Shown piece by piece: positions 48,097 to 57,833 of a stretch of 64,000 bases of DNA. Source of the stretch: Herbidospora solisilvae (lineage in GTDB: Bacteria > Actinomycetota > Actinomycetes > Streptosporangiales > Streptosporangiaceae); the NCBI RefSeq assembly GCF_009901565.1, contig NZ_WXEW01000006.1, positions 372,001 to 436,000 of the forward strand. The letters are read 5' to 3'. The stretch's first letter is position 1. Every line of letters begins with the position of its first letter. The position numbers were made by a program, and so were the translations under genes. The notes under the pieces are model-generated. The model worked only from the letters and a program-made list of their open reading frames with translations. It was not told the DNA's origin and did not search any database.

Positions 48097-49437
48097 ATGA
48101 CTCCTGGTGACATCGAAGACGCCGTCGCCGCCGCCATGCCACGCGCGGTGGAGGACCTCAAGGCGCTGGTCTCTATCCCGTCCGTCGCCTTCCCCGGGCA
48201 TCCCGAGGAGGAGGTGCACCGCGCCGCCGCGGCCGTGGAGTCGCTGCTGCGCGACGCCGGTCTGCCGACCGTGCGGCAGATCCCGGTCGAGGGCAGCTTC
48301 CCCGCCGTCTACGCCGAGGCCCCGGCGCCTCCCGGCGCTCCCACCGTGCTCCTGTACGCCCATTACGACGTCCAGCCGCCCGGTGACCCCGCCCTGTGGG
48401 ACACCCCGGCCTTCGAGCCCACCGAGATCGACGGTGCCGTGTACGGCCGGGGCGCCGCCGACGACAAGTCCGGCATCATCACCCACCTCGCCGCGCTGCG
48501 TGCCTTCGACGGCCGCTTCCCCGTGGGCGTGCGGGTAATCATCGAGGGCCAGGAGGAGTACGCCGGCGAGCGCCTGGAGCGGTTCGTCGAGGAGAACCCC
48601 GAGCTGGTCCGCGCCGACGCGATCATCGTGGCCGACTGCGGCAACCCCGCCGTCGGCGACCCGGCCGTGACCACCTCGCTGCGCGGCATGGCCGCCGTGA
48701 CCGTCGAGGTGCGCACCCTCCGCGACGCCCTGCACAGCGGCTCGTTCGGCGGCCCGGCCCCCGACGCGCTGGCGGCGCTGATGCGCATGCTGGTCGCCCT
48801 CCACGACGACGACGGCGACGTGCGCGTGCCGGGGCTGGAGAAGGGCGTCTTCGACGGCGACGCGGGCACCGACGAGGAGTTCCGCGCGGGCGCCGGGGTG
48901 CTCGACGGGGTCTCCCTGGTCGGCACCGGCTCGATCGCCGACCGCATCTGGGGCTCCTACGCGATCACGGTGACCGGGCTCGACGTGCCGACGGTCTCGG
49001 GTGCGGTCAACGCCATCCAGGCGGTCGCGCGGGCCCGGGTGACCATCCGCGTCCCCGCCCAGAACGACCCGAAGACGGCCCTGTCCGACGTGACCGCGTT
49101 CCTGGAGGCGCAGACGCCGTGGGGCGCGCACGTCACGTTCTCCGACATCTCGGTCGGCTCGGGCTTCCAGGCCCCGGCGGGCGGCCCGGCCCGTGCGGCC
49201 CTCGACCGCGCGATGACCAGGGCGTTCGGCCGCGAGCCGCGCGACGTCGGCCAGGGCGGCGGCATCCCGCTGGTGGCCACCCTCCAGCGGCAGTTCCCCG
49301 AGGCCGAGCTGCTCCTGTTCGGCGCCGAGGACGAGGCGGCCCGGATCCACGCGCCCAACGAGCGCGTCGACATCGAGGAGCTCCGCCGCGTGGCCACGGC
49401 CGAGGCGCTGTTCCTGCTGGAGTACGGCGCGTCGTAA
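48097..49437 (+). CDS. M20 family dipeptidase
   Basis: A 446-residue cytoplasmic metallopeptidase of the CNDP/PepV-like dipeptidase group. Motifs are VLLYAHYDVQPPGD near 85, YGRGAADDKSGIITH, the Glu pair in IIEGQEEYAGE and late HAPNERVDIEELRR. It cleaves dipeptides or aminoacyl conjugates. Start ATG 48097 is preferred, with an in-frame ATG at 48088 as alternative; a TATGGT at 48079-48084 may be its -10 box. A copy of the dispersed repeat lies just upstream. Confidence 0.92.
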   Translation: MTPGDIEDAVAAAMPRAVEDLKALVSIPSVAFPGHPEEEVHRAAAAVESLLRDAGLPTVRQIPVEGSFPAVYAEAPAPPGAPTVLLYAHYDVQPPGDPALWDTPAFEPTEIDGAVYGRGAADDKSGIITHLAALRAFDGRFPVGVRVIIEGQEEYAGERLERFVEENPELVRADAIIVADCGNPAVGDPAVTTSLRGMAAVTVEVRTLRDALHSGSFGGPAPDALAALMRMLVALHDDDGDVRVPGLEKGVFDGDAGTDEEFRAGAGVLDGVSLVGTGSIADRIWGSYAITVTGLDVPTVSGAVNAIQAVARARVTIRVPAQNDPKTALSDVTAFLEAQTPWGAHVTFSDISVGSGFQAPAGGPARAALDRAMTRAFGREPRDVGQGGGIPLVATLQRQFPEAELLLFGAEDEAARIHAPNERVDIEELRRVATAEALFLLEYGAS

Positions 49438-49443
49438 AGAACT

Positions 49444-49471
49444 TTGGCGGGTCCCCATTCGTCGGGATAAG
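49444..49471 (+). promoter_or_regulatory. Candidate promoter of the VWA protein gene
   Basis: TTGGCG (49444-49449), a 16-bp spacer and GATAAG (49466-49471), about 27 bp before the GTG at 49498. Confidence 0.35.
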
Positions 49472-49497
49472 TACCGACACATCCGTGGGAGGCCCGT

Positions 49498-51219
49498 GTG
49501 CGCCGTCGATCCCGCCGGTTCTCTGGGGCAGATTCGCAGCGCGAGCCACGGCCGGCCTCCGGCCGTCCGCGGCTCGCTTCGGCCCTCCTGGTCGCCGCCA
49601 TCGTGGCGGGCGCGGTCGTCGTGGTGGTGCGGACGGTGCACGCCGATCCCGAGTGCACCCCGTCCAAGGCCGGGTTGCGGATCGCGGCCTCCAGCGAGAA
49701 GGCCGAGCTGTTACGCCAGATGGCGGCCGGCTACTCCCGCAAGGGCTGCGGGACGGTGACCGTGACGACGATGGCGTCCGGGGCGGCCCTCGACGCGCTG
49801 GCCGACGGGTGGACCCGCGCCGACGGAGCGCGGCCCGACGTGTGGAGCCCGGCGGCGTCCGGGTGGCTGACGCTGCTGCGGCAGCGGAGCCGCTCGGCGC
49901 CCATCCCGGCCGAGGCCCCCTCGATCGTGAAGACGCCGCTGGTCATCGCGATGCCCGAGCCGATGGCCGAGGCCCTCGGGTGGCCCGAGAAGGCCCTCGG
50001 GTGGGGTGACGTGCTGGACCTGGCCTCCTCCGAGCAGGGGTGGGCGCGGCACGGGCACCCAGAGTGGGGGCCCTTCCGGCTCGGCAAGACCCATCCGGGG
50101 TTCTCCACCTCGGGGCTGAACGCGACCATCGGGGCGTACGTCGCGGCGACCGGAGTGTCGGGCGACCTGACCACCCGCGACGTCGCCTCGCCGAAGGTTC
50201 GGCGGTTCGTCCAGGGGGTGGAGCGGTCGATCGTCCACTACGGCGACACCACGCTCACGTTCCTGTCCAACCTCCAGCGGGCCGACGACGCGGGGGCGGC
50301 GATGTCCTACATCTCCGCGGTCACCGTCGAGGAGAAGTCGGTCTGGGACTACAACGAGGGCAACCCGACGGGTGACCCGGCGACGCGGGGACAGCATGAC
50401 CGGCCCGACGTACCGCTCGTCGCGATCCATCCCAAAGAGGGCACGCTCTTGTCCGACAACCCCTATGCCGTGCTGAAATGGGCCTCCCCCGCCAAGCGGA
50501 AGGTGGCGGCCGACTTCCTTGCCTACCTGCGCGCGCCCGCGCAGCAGCGGCGCTTCGCGGAACACGGCTTCCGCGCCCTCGACGACCCCCTGCCGGTGAA
50601 GATCCTCCAGGTCCCGGCGCCCAAGGTGCTCGACGCCGTGCTGGCGAGCTGGGCCGAACTGCGCAAGCCGGCCAACGTGCTGATGGTCATGGACGTGTCG
50701 GGGTCGATGGAGGCCTCCGCCTCCCGTACGGGCGGATCGAAGCTCGCCCTGGCGCAGTCGGCGGCCAAACGGGCCGTCGGCGACTTCGGGCCCCGCGACC
50801 GGGTCGGGTTGTGGTCGTTCTCGACCAAGCGGACGGAACTCGTGCCGATGGCCACCGGCAACCGCGACGACCTGCGGGCCGAGATCGACCGGCTGCGCCC
50901 CCAGGGGGCCACCGGTCTCCATGACACGGCGCTGGCGGCGTACCGGCACGTACAGGACCAGGCTCGAAGTGACACCATCGACGCCGTGGTGCTCCTCACC
51001 GACGGCCGCGACGAGGTGCAACAGTCGATCACCCTCGACCACCTCCTGAAGGGCCTGCGCGGGCCCCACCCGGTGCGGGTCTTCACCATCGCCTACGGCG
51101 CCGACGCCGACCTTGGCACCCTGAAGACCATCTCCGAGACGACCAGGGCGGCCTCCTACGACTCCCGCGACCCCGGCGTCATCGACCGGATCTTCACGGA
51201 GGTGATCGCCAATTTCTAG
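49498..51219 (+). CDS. Membrane-anchored protein with solute-binding-like and von Willebrand A domains
   Basis: A 573-residue protein. An N-terminal basic cytoplasmic segment (1-27) precedes a TM helix (ASALLVAAIVAGAVVVVV). A periplasmic-binding-like domain spans about 50-385 (GLRIAASSEKAELLRQMAAG). The VWA domain spans about 395-570, with a MIDAS of VMDVSGSM, the Thr of ATGLHDTAL and the Asp of LLTDGRDE. Such SBP-VWA proteins occur in actinobacteria without an assigned role; metal-dependent adhesion or assembly is inferred. GTG 49498 has GGGAGG 4 nt upstream. Residues 9-28 are encoded by a copy of the dispersed repeat. It overlaps the next gene. Confidence 0.85.
   Translation: MRRRSRRFSGADSQREPRPASGRPRLASALLVAAIVAGAVVVVVRTVHADPECTPSKAGLRIAASSEKAELLRQMAAGYSRKGCGTVTVTTMASGAALDALADGWTRADGARPDVWSPAASGWLTLLRQRSRSAPIPAEAPSIVKTPLVIAMPEPMAEALGWPEKALGWGDVLDLASSEQGWARHGHPEWGPFRLGKTHPGFSTSGLNATIGAYVAATGVSGDLTTRDVASPKVRRFVQGVERSIVHYGDTTLTFLSNLQRADDAGAAMSYISAVTVEEKSVWDYNEGNPTGDPATRGQHDRPDVPLVAIHPKEGTLLSDNPYAVLKWASPAKRKVAADFLAYLRAPAQQRRFAEHGFRALDDPLPVKILQVPAPKVLDAVLASWAELRKPANVLMVMDVSGSMEASASRTGGSKLALAQSAAKRAVGDFGPRDRVGLWSFSTKRTELVPMATGNRDDLRAEIDRLRPQGATGLHDTALAAYRHVQDQARSDTIDAVVLLTDGRDEVQQSITLDHLLKGLRGPHPVRVFTIAYGADADLGTLKTISETTRAASYDSRDPGVIDRIFTEVIANF
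49525..49578 (+). repeat. Dispersed hairpin repeat, copy 3, inside a coding sequence
   Basis: A 54-bp copy with GGGGCAGATTC and the long interrupted palindrome from GCGAGCCACGGCC to GGCCGTCCGCGGCTCGC. It is read in frame as part of the N-terminal cytoplasmic tail of the VWA protein, just before its TM helix. Confidence 0.8.
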
Positions 51220-51928
51220 GTTCGCCAACCCGTGGGCGCTGCTGCCGGGCGCGGTCGCGGGCCTCGCCTGCCTGGCCCTGCGCCTGCCCGTCGCGGCGGC
51301 CCTCGCCGCGGCGCTGGCAGGCTGGCTGATCTCTGCGTTCCTGTCCACGCCCGAGCCCGCCGAACCCCCCGGCCCTCCGCCGGTCACCGGCGGCAGCCCG
51401 GAGGACCACGCCGTGGCCCGCGCCGAACGCGCCGCGGCCACCTTCGCCGAACTCAGCGAGTCGATGCGCGGCCGCCTGCTGGTCGGCCCGGTGGCCTCGA
51501 TGCGCCCCCAGGTCGACGACACGGTGGCGACCCTGCGGCGGCTGGCCGCCCACACGTCGGTCACGACGGCCGCCCTCGGCCGCCTCGACCCCGGCTTCCT
51601 GCGCCAGGAACGCCTGCGCCTGACCCACGCCCGCGAGTCGGCCCGCCCGGAGATCGCGGCCGAACTCGACCGTGCGATCACGGCCCTGACCGCCCAGGAG
51701 GAGGTCCACGCCCGCCTGTCGGCGACCAGGGAACGCCTGCTGGTCCGGCTGGAGTCGACGGTCATCGTCCTGGAGGGCCTGGTGGCCCGCGTGATCGAAC
51801 TGTCGGCCCTGGACGCGACCAGCGGCGCCGACACCCCGACGGCCCTCGACCACCTGACGTCCGACCTGGAACTCACCCGCCAGAGCCTCCACGAACTGGC
51901 CCGGGAAACCCACGACGACCTCGACTGA
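51212..51928 (+). CDS. Membrane-anchored helical protein, probable partner of the VWA protein; ATT start likely
   Basis: About 238 residues: two closely spaced hydrophobic helices (WALLPGAVAGLACLALRLPV and AAALAAALAGWLISAFL), a Pro-rich linker, then a long alpha-helical domain (about 70-238, ERAAATFAELSESMRGRLLV through HLTSDLELTRQSLHELAR). I do not recognise a family. The only ordinary start codon in frame is GTG 51413, which would remove both TM helices. ATT 51212 has GGAGG 9 nt upstream (51198-51202), lies 8 bp inside the VWA gene and yields SRFANPW before the membrane segment, so it is preferred. Confidence 0.65.
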   Translation: MSRFANPWALLPGAVAGLACLALRLPVAAALAAALAGWLISAFLSTPEPAEPPGPPPVTGGSPEDHAVARAERAAATFAELSESMRGRLLVGPVASMRPQVDDTVATLRRLAAHTSVTTAALGRLDPGFLRQERLRLTHARESARPEIAAELDRAITALTAQEEVHARLSATRERLLVRLESTVIVLEGLVARVIELSALDATSGADTPTALDHLTSDLELTRQSLHELARETHDDLD

Positions 51929-51933
51929 CCCGC

Positions 51934-52887
51934 CTATGCGTTCTCGTGTTCCAGGAGGGCCGTCAGCTCCGCGGGGCCCGCGTTGCCGCCCGAGGCGACG
52001 ATCGCGACCTTCTTGCCCGCGAAATCCTCGCGCCGCGACAACACCCCCGCCAGCGCCGCCGCGCCCGCGCCCTCGGTCAACGTGTGGGCGTGGGTGAGCA
52101 TGAGGCGCTGGGCGGCGCGGATCTCCTCGTCGGTGACCAGCAGGAAGTCGGTCAGCAGGTCGCGCATGACCTGCTGCGGGAGCGCGTAGGCCGAGCCGGT
52201 CGCCAGGCCGTCCACCCGCGTCTTCATCGGGCGCAGGACCAGTTCGCCGAGCCGCCACGCGTCGTGCGCCGCAGGGGCGGCGGCCGACTGGACGCCGATC
52301 ACCTGACAGCCGGGGGCCAGCGCCCGCGCCACCAGGCAGGCCGCCGCCGCGCCGGTTCCGCTGCCGACCGGGACGACGATCGCGTCGAGATCCGGCCGCT
52401 GGAGGAGGATCTCCAGGTAGAGGGTGCCCACCCCGGCGATGATCTCCGGCTCGTCGGCCGGGCTGATCAGGCGGCGGCCCAGCCGGTCGGCCTCCGCGCG
52501 GGCCACGTCCGCCGCCTCGACCATGGTCGCTCCCCCGATGACGACCGTCGCGCCGAGCGCCTCGACGGCGGCGACCTTGGACGGGTTCGGGTTCTCCGGC
52601 ATCACGATCGCGCACGGCGCCCCGGACAACCGCGCGGCATAGGCGATCGACTGCGCGTGGTTGCCGGTCGAGTAGGCCACCACGCCCCGCGACTGGTCGG
52701 GCAGGGCGGCCAGCAGGGTGATCCCGCCGCGCACCTTGAAGGCCCCGATCGGCTGGGTGTTCTCGTGCTTCACCCACAACTCGGCCCCGGCGACCCCGTT
52801 GAGGACGGGGTAGCTCCACATCGGCGTCGGAGGGATGTGCCGGGCGAGCAGGGAGGCGGCCTGGAGGATGTCACGCATGTCGGTCAT
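51934..52887 (-). CDS. Threonine dehydratase family PLP enzyme
   Basis: A 317-residue fold-type II PLP enzyme. The PLP Lys is in IGAFKVRGG near 60. STGNHAQSIAYAARL binds the carboxylate, and VPVGSGTGAAAA binds the phosphate of PLP. There is no C-terminal ACT domain, so it is a catabolic-type threonine/serine dehydratase or a related ammonia-lyase. The start is ATG 52887, with a second ATG at 52878. It is divergent from a LysR gene that is the likely regulator. Confidence 0.92.
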   Translation of the reverse strand: MTDMRDILQAASLLARHIPPTPMWSYPVLNGVAGAELWVKHENTQPIGAFKVRGGITLLAALPDQSRGVVAYSTGNHAQSIAYAARLSGAPCAIVMPENPNPSKVAAVEALGATVVIGGATMVEAADVARAEADRLGRRLISPADEPEIIAGVGTLYLEILLQRPDLDAIVVPVGSGTGAAAACLVARALAPGCQVIGVQSAAAPAAHDAWRLGELVLRPMKTRVDGLATGSAYALPQQVMRDLLTDFLLVTDEEIRAAQRLMLTHAHTLTEGAGAAALAGVLSRREDFAGKKVAIVASGGNAGPAELTALLEHENA

Positions 52888-52987
52888 GCCGACCAGCCTG
52901 AACCCACCTGCACTGATAGGTCCAATAGGGAAATATCGCGAAATCCATAGATGGTATCGATGTATTCCCGCCATATACCGACGTGGG

Positions 52988-52993
52988 TAGCAT
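52988..52993 (+). promoter_or_regulatory. -10 element TAGCAT, leaderless promoter of the LysR gene
   Basis: TAGCAT followed by 7 bp and GTG 53001. This box lies inside the longer reading frame starting at 52983, which argues for the shorter protein. Confidence 0.4.
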
Positions 52994-53000
52994 CGATGAG

Positions 53001-53855
53001 GTGCTCGACCCCGTCCGCCTGAGGGTACTCGTCGCCGTCGCCCGCACCGGCTCGCTGACCGCGGCCGCCAAGGAACTCCACTACGCCCAGCCCTCCGTCA
53101 GCCACCACCTGGCCCGGCTGGAGGCCGAGACCGGCGCCAAGCTGCTGCAACGTGTCGGCCGAGGGGTCCGGCTGACCGACGCCGGGCAACTGCTCGCCGA
53201 CCGCGCCGCCGAGATCCTCGGGCGGCTCGACTCCGCCGCCGCCGAACTGGAGGCGCTCACCCAGCTCAGGGCCGGCCGGGTCAGGCTGGCCGCCTTCCCC
53301 TCCGCGCTCGGGACCTTCGTGCCCGAGGCCGGGGTCCGGCTCGCGGAGGCGTACCCGGGCGTGGAGCTGCACATCACCGAGGCCGAGCCGCCCGAGGCGC
53401 TGGCGATGATCAGGGCCGGCGAGGCCGACGTCGCGGTGGTCTTCGGATACGGACCGGGCGAGGACCCCGACGTCCGCATCCGCCACCTGTTCGACGACCC
53501 CGGCCACCTGGTCTACCTCGACGGGCCCACGCTCACGGACCACCGCGACGGCCAGTGGATCGCCGGATGCGAACGTTGCCGCCGCCATCTGCTCGACGTG
53601 TGCGCCAAAGAAGGATTCACCCCGAACATCACCTTCACCACCGACGACTACGTGGCCGTCCAGGCGATGGTCGCGGCCGGGCTCGGCGCGGCGCTGCTGC
53701 CGTCGCTGGCCCTGCGCGCCCACCGCGACCCGAGGGTCAGGACCGCCGAACTGCCCGGCTCGGTCAGGCACGTGTACGCCGCCACCTACGGAGCCCCGCC
53801 CGACCCCCCGGCCACCCAGGCGCTGCTGGAGGCGCTGGCAAAACCCTTGGCGTGA
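53001..53855 (+). CDS. LysR family transcriptional regulator
   Basis: A 284-residue regulator. The N-terminal HTH is RLRVLVAVARTGSLTAAAKE with YAQPSVSHHLARLEAETG. The effector domain begins at LRAGRVRLAAFPSALGTFVP near 90. Start GTG 53001 gives the usual short N-terminus (LDPVRLRVL) and has a leaderless -10 box; GTG 52983 would add six residues. It is divergent from the threonine dehydratase gene and upstream of a LysE exporter, suggesting control of amino-acid breakdown and export. Confidence 0.92.
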   Translation: MLDPVRLRVLVAVARTGSLTAAAKELHYAQPSVSHHLARLEAETGAKLLQRVGRGVRLTDAGQLLADRAAEILGRLDSAAAELEALTQLRAGRVRLAAFPSALGTFVPEAGVRLAEAYPGVELHITEAEPPEALAMIRAGEADVAVVFGYGPGEDPDVRIRHLFDDPGHLVYLDGPTLTDHRDGQWIAGCERCRRHLLDVCAKEGFTPNITFTTDDYVAVQAMVAAGLGAALLPSLALRAHRDPRVRTAELPGSVRHVYAATYGAPPDPPATQALLEALAKPLA

Positions 53856-53871
53856 TCAGCGGGTTCGTCCC

Positions 53872-53877
53872 TATCCT
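53872..53877 (+). promoter_or_regulatory. -10 element TATCCT, leaderless promoter of the LysE gene
   Basis: TATCCT followed by 6 bp and ATG 53884. A TTGGCG at 53847-53852 is a possible -35 at a long 19-bp spacing. Confidence 0.5.
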
Positions 53878-53883
53878 CGCGGC

Positions 53884-54516
53884 ATGCCCGATCTGCCGAC
53901 GCTCGCCGTCTTCTCCGTCGCCACCCTGGCGCTGCTGCTCGTGCCCGGCCCCGCCGTGGTCTACATCGTCACCCGCAGCGTCGCCCAGGGCCGCGCCGCC
54001 GGGATGGTGTCGGTGCTCGGCGTGCACGCCGGATCGCTCGTCCACATCGCCGCCGCCGCGCTGGGCATCAGCGCGATCCTGGCCGCCTCGGCGACGGCGT
54101 TCACCATCGTGAAGTACGCCGGCGCCGCCTACCTCGTCTACCTGGGCGTCCGCAAGCTCATGGACCGGACGTCGGCCGCCGAGGCCGTGGTGACCGAAAC
54201 GCCGAAGGCCCGCCTGTTCGGCGAGGGCTTCGTGGTGAACGTCCTCAACCCGAAGACCGCCATCTTCTTCCTGGCCTTCCTGCCGCAGTTCGCCGACCCG
54301 CACGCCGGCCCGCTGGCCCCGCAGATCGTGCTGCTCGGCATGATCTGGGTCGTGCTCGGCATGGCCAGCGACGGAACCTACGCCCTGGCCGCCTCCGCGC
54401 TGGCCGGACGCCTGAAGCGGTCGGCGGCGGCCCGGCGGCGGCTCGACGTCGGCAGTGGGGTCGTCTACATCGCCCTGGGCGGGGTGGCCGCGTTCACCGG
54501 CGAACCGGGCAAGTAA
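53884..54516 (+). CDS. LysE/RhtB family amino-acid exporter
   Basis: A 210-residue membrane protein with about six TM helices. The family N-terminus is LLLVPGPAVVYIVTRSVAQG, followed by KYAGAAYLVYLGVRKL and GFVVNVLNPKTAIFFLAFLPQF. It exports amino acids or their derivatives, such as threonine or homoserine. Its position after the LysR gene and near the threonine dehydratase suggests relief of amino-acid excess. Leaderless promoter upstream. Confidence 0.92.
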   Translation: MPDLPTLAVFSVATLALLLVPGPAVVYIVTRSVAQGRAAGMVSVLGVHAGSLVHIAAAALGISAILAASATAFTIVKYAGAAYLVYLGVRKLMDRTSAAEAVVTETPKARLFGEGFVVNVLNPKTAIFFLAFLPQFADPHAGPLAPQIVLLGMIWVVLGMASDGTYALAASALAGRLKRSAAARRRLDVGSGVVYIALGGVAAFTGEPGK

Positions 54517-54551
54517 CCGGTTCTGTCGGTGCCGTCCGGCACGATGGCGGC

Positions 54552-55125
54552 ATGATTCACGCGGGCATCACCATCTCCCTCGACGGTTTCGTCTCCGGCC
54601 CGAACTGGGGCCCCGGCCGTGGTCTCGGCGACGGCGGCGAACGCCTCCACTACTGGGTGTTCGGCGGGCCGTGGAGCTACGAGAGCCCGTCGTCCGGCCA
54701 CGACCTCCATCCGGTCGACGCCCAGGTCATCGCCGAGATGAACCAGGCGGGCGCCGCCATCGTCGGGCGCGGCATGTTCGACGCGGCCGGCCAGTGGGGC
54801 GGCGAGAACCCGTTCGCCAGCCCGATCTTCGTGCTGACCAACCGCGTCACCGACGACCTGCCGACCGCCTTCACCTACGTCACCGGCGCCGAGGAGGCGC
54901 TGCGACAGGCGAGGGAGACGGCGGGCGACCGCCCGATCGGCATCGGCGGCGGCGCCGACGTCATCAGGCAGTATCTCCGGATGGGCGTGGTCGACCGGCT
55001 CTCGATCACTATCGCCCCGGTGGTCCTGGGCGGCGGCACCGCCCTGTTCGACGGCACCTTCCAGGCCGACCTCGACCTGGTCGACTGCCGGACCTCACCC
55101 CTGGCCACCCACCTGACCTACGACG

Positions 55126-55136
<11 letters not shown>
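54552..55136 (+). CDS. RibD C-terminal/dihydrofolate-reductase-like family protein
   Basis: A 194-residue protein with the DHFR/RibD-C fold. Motifs are ITISLDGFVSGPNWGPG at the N-terminus, GAAIVGRGMFDAAGQWGG in the middle and GIGGGADVIRQYLRMGVVDR with a nucleotide-binding GGGAD. These are NAD(P)H-dependent reductases of uncertain substrate. The 3' end overlaps the convergent acyl-CoA ligase by 11 bp. Confidence 0.88.
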
Positions 55137-56684
<1,548 letters not shown>

Positions 56685-56688
<4 letters not shown>

Positions 56689-57833
56689 GGCTTCTCCGCT
56701 CCGACGATCCACATGGCGAAGAACTGCGCGCCTCCGCCGTACGCGTGCCCGAGGGCCTTCCCGGCCCCCTCGACCTGGTGGTCGCCGGCCATGCCCCGGA
56801 CCTGGAGCGCGGCCTCGGCGAACCGGATGAGCCCGGAGGCGCCGATCGGGTTGCTCGACAGGACTCCGCCGGAGGCGTTCCACGGGATGTCGCCGTCGAG
56901 CGCGGTGGCCCCCGCCTCGGTGAGCTTCCAGCCCTCGTTGACGCCGCAGAAGCCGAGGTTCTCCAGCCACATGGGCTCGTACCAGCTGAACGGCACGTAG
57001 ACCTCGGCCACGTCGAGGTCGCGGCGCGGGTCGGTCACGCCGGCCTGGCGGTACACGTCCGCGGCGCAGTCGGTCCCGGCCTGCGGGCTGACCGTGTCGC
57101 GGCCCGCCCGGAAGATCGGCTCGGAGCGCATCGCGCCGCCGTGCACCCACGCCGGGGTCCCGGTGACCGCCCGCTCCGACGACAACACGATCGCGCACGC
57201 GCCGTCGGACGACGGGCAGGTCTCCAGGTAGCGGATCGGCTCCCACAACATGGGCGTCGACTCGACCATGGCCCGGTCGATGCCGGGGATGCGCAGGTGC
57301 GCGTAGGGGTTCTTCAGCGCGTTCAGCCGGTCCTTGACCGCGACGAGCGTGCCGATGTGGCCGGGCGCGCCCGACCGCCGCATGTACTCGCGGATGTGCG
57401 GGGCGAAGTAGCCGCCCGCCCCCACGACCAGCGACGACGTGAACGGCAGATGGGTGGTCAGCGCCCACGTGGCGTTCGACTCGCTCTGTTTCTCGTACGC
57501 CACCACCAGCACCCGGTCGTGCACGCCGCCCTGGATGAGCGAGGCCCCGACCAGTGCCGTGGACCCGCCGACGCTCCCGGCCGTGTGCACCCGCGTCATG
57601 GGCTTCCCGGCCGCGCCGAGCGCGTCGGCGAGGTAGGCCTCCGGCATCATGACGCCCTCGAACAGGTCGGGCGCCTTGCCGACGACCACGGCGTCGATGT
57701 CGGCGAAGGTGAGCCCGGCGTCCTCCAAGGCGCGCAGCGCCGCCTCCCGGACCAGCCCCGCCATGGAGACGTCCCGGCGCCGGGTCGTGTAGTGGGTCTG
57801 GCCGACCCCGATGACCGCGCAACGATTGCCCAT
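56685..57833 (-). CDS. Thiolase-fold protein (SCP-x/Ltp3-like) lacking the catalytic Cys
   Basis: A 382-residue thiolase-superfamily protein. Where active thiolases have N-x-x-C-A-T/S-G it reads TAGSVGGSTALVGAS, placing Ser at the nucleophile position. The C-terminal GGxxxxxHPxG motif is ASGGVLSSNPIGASG, with Asn replacing His. This is the pattern of Ltp-type retro-aldolases and relatives. It is coupled to both neighbours (TGATG upstream, ATGA downstream). Start ATG 57833 with GGGAG 5 nt upstream. It probably forms a complex with the DUF35 protein and the second thiolase-fold protein. Confidence 0.88.

Noticed and set aside
46477-49641. Apparent 1054-residue frame containing the transaminase
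   Set aside because: The upstream part reads backwards through the M20 dipeptidase gene and repeat copies; an RBS-supported ATG lies at 47856.
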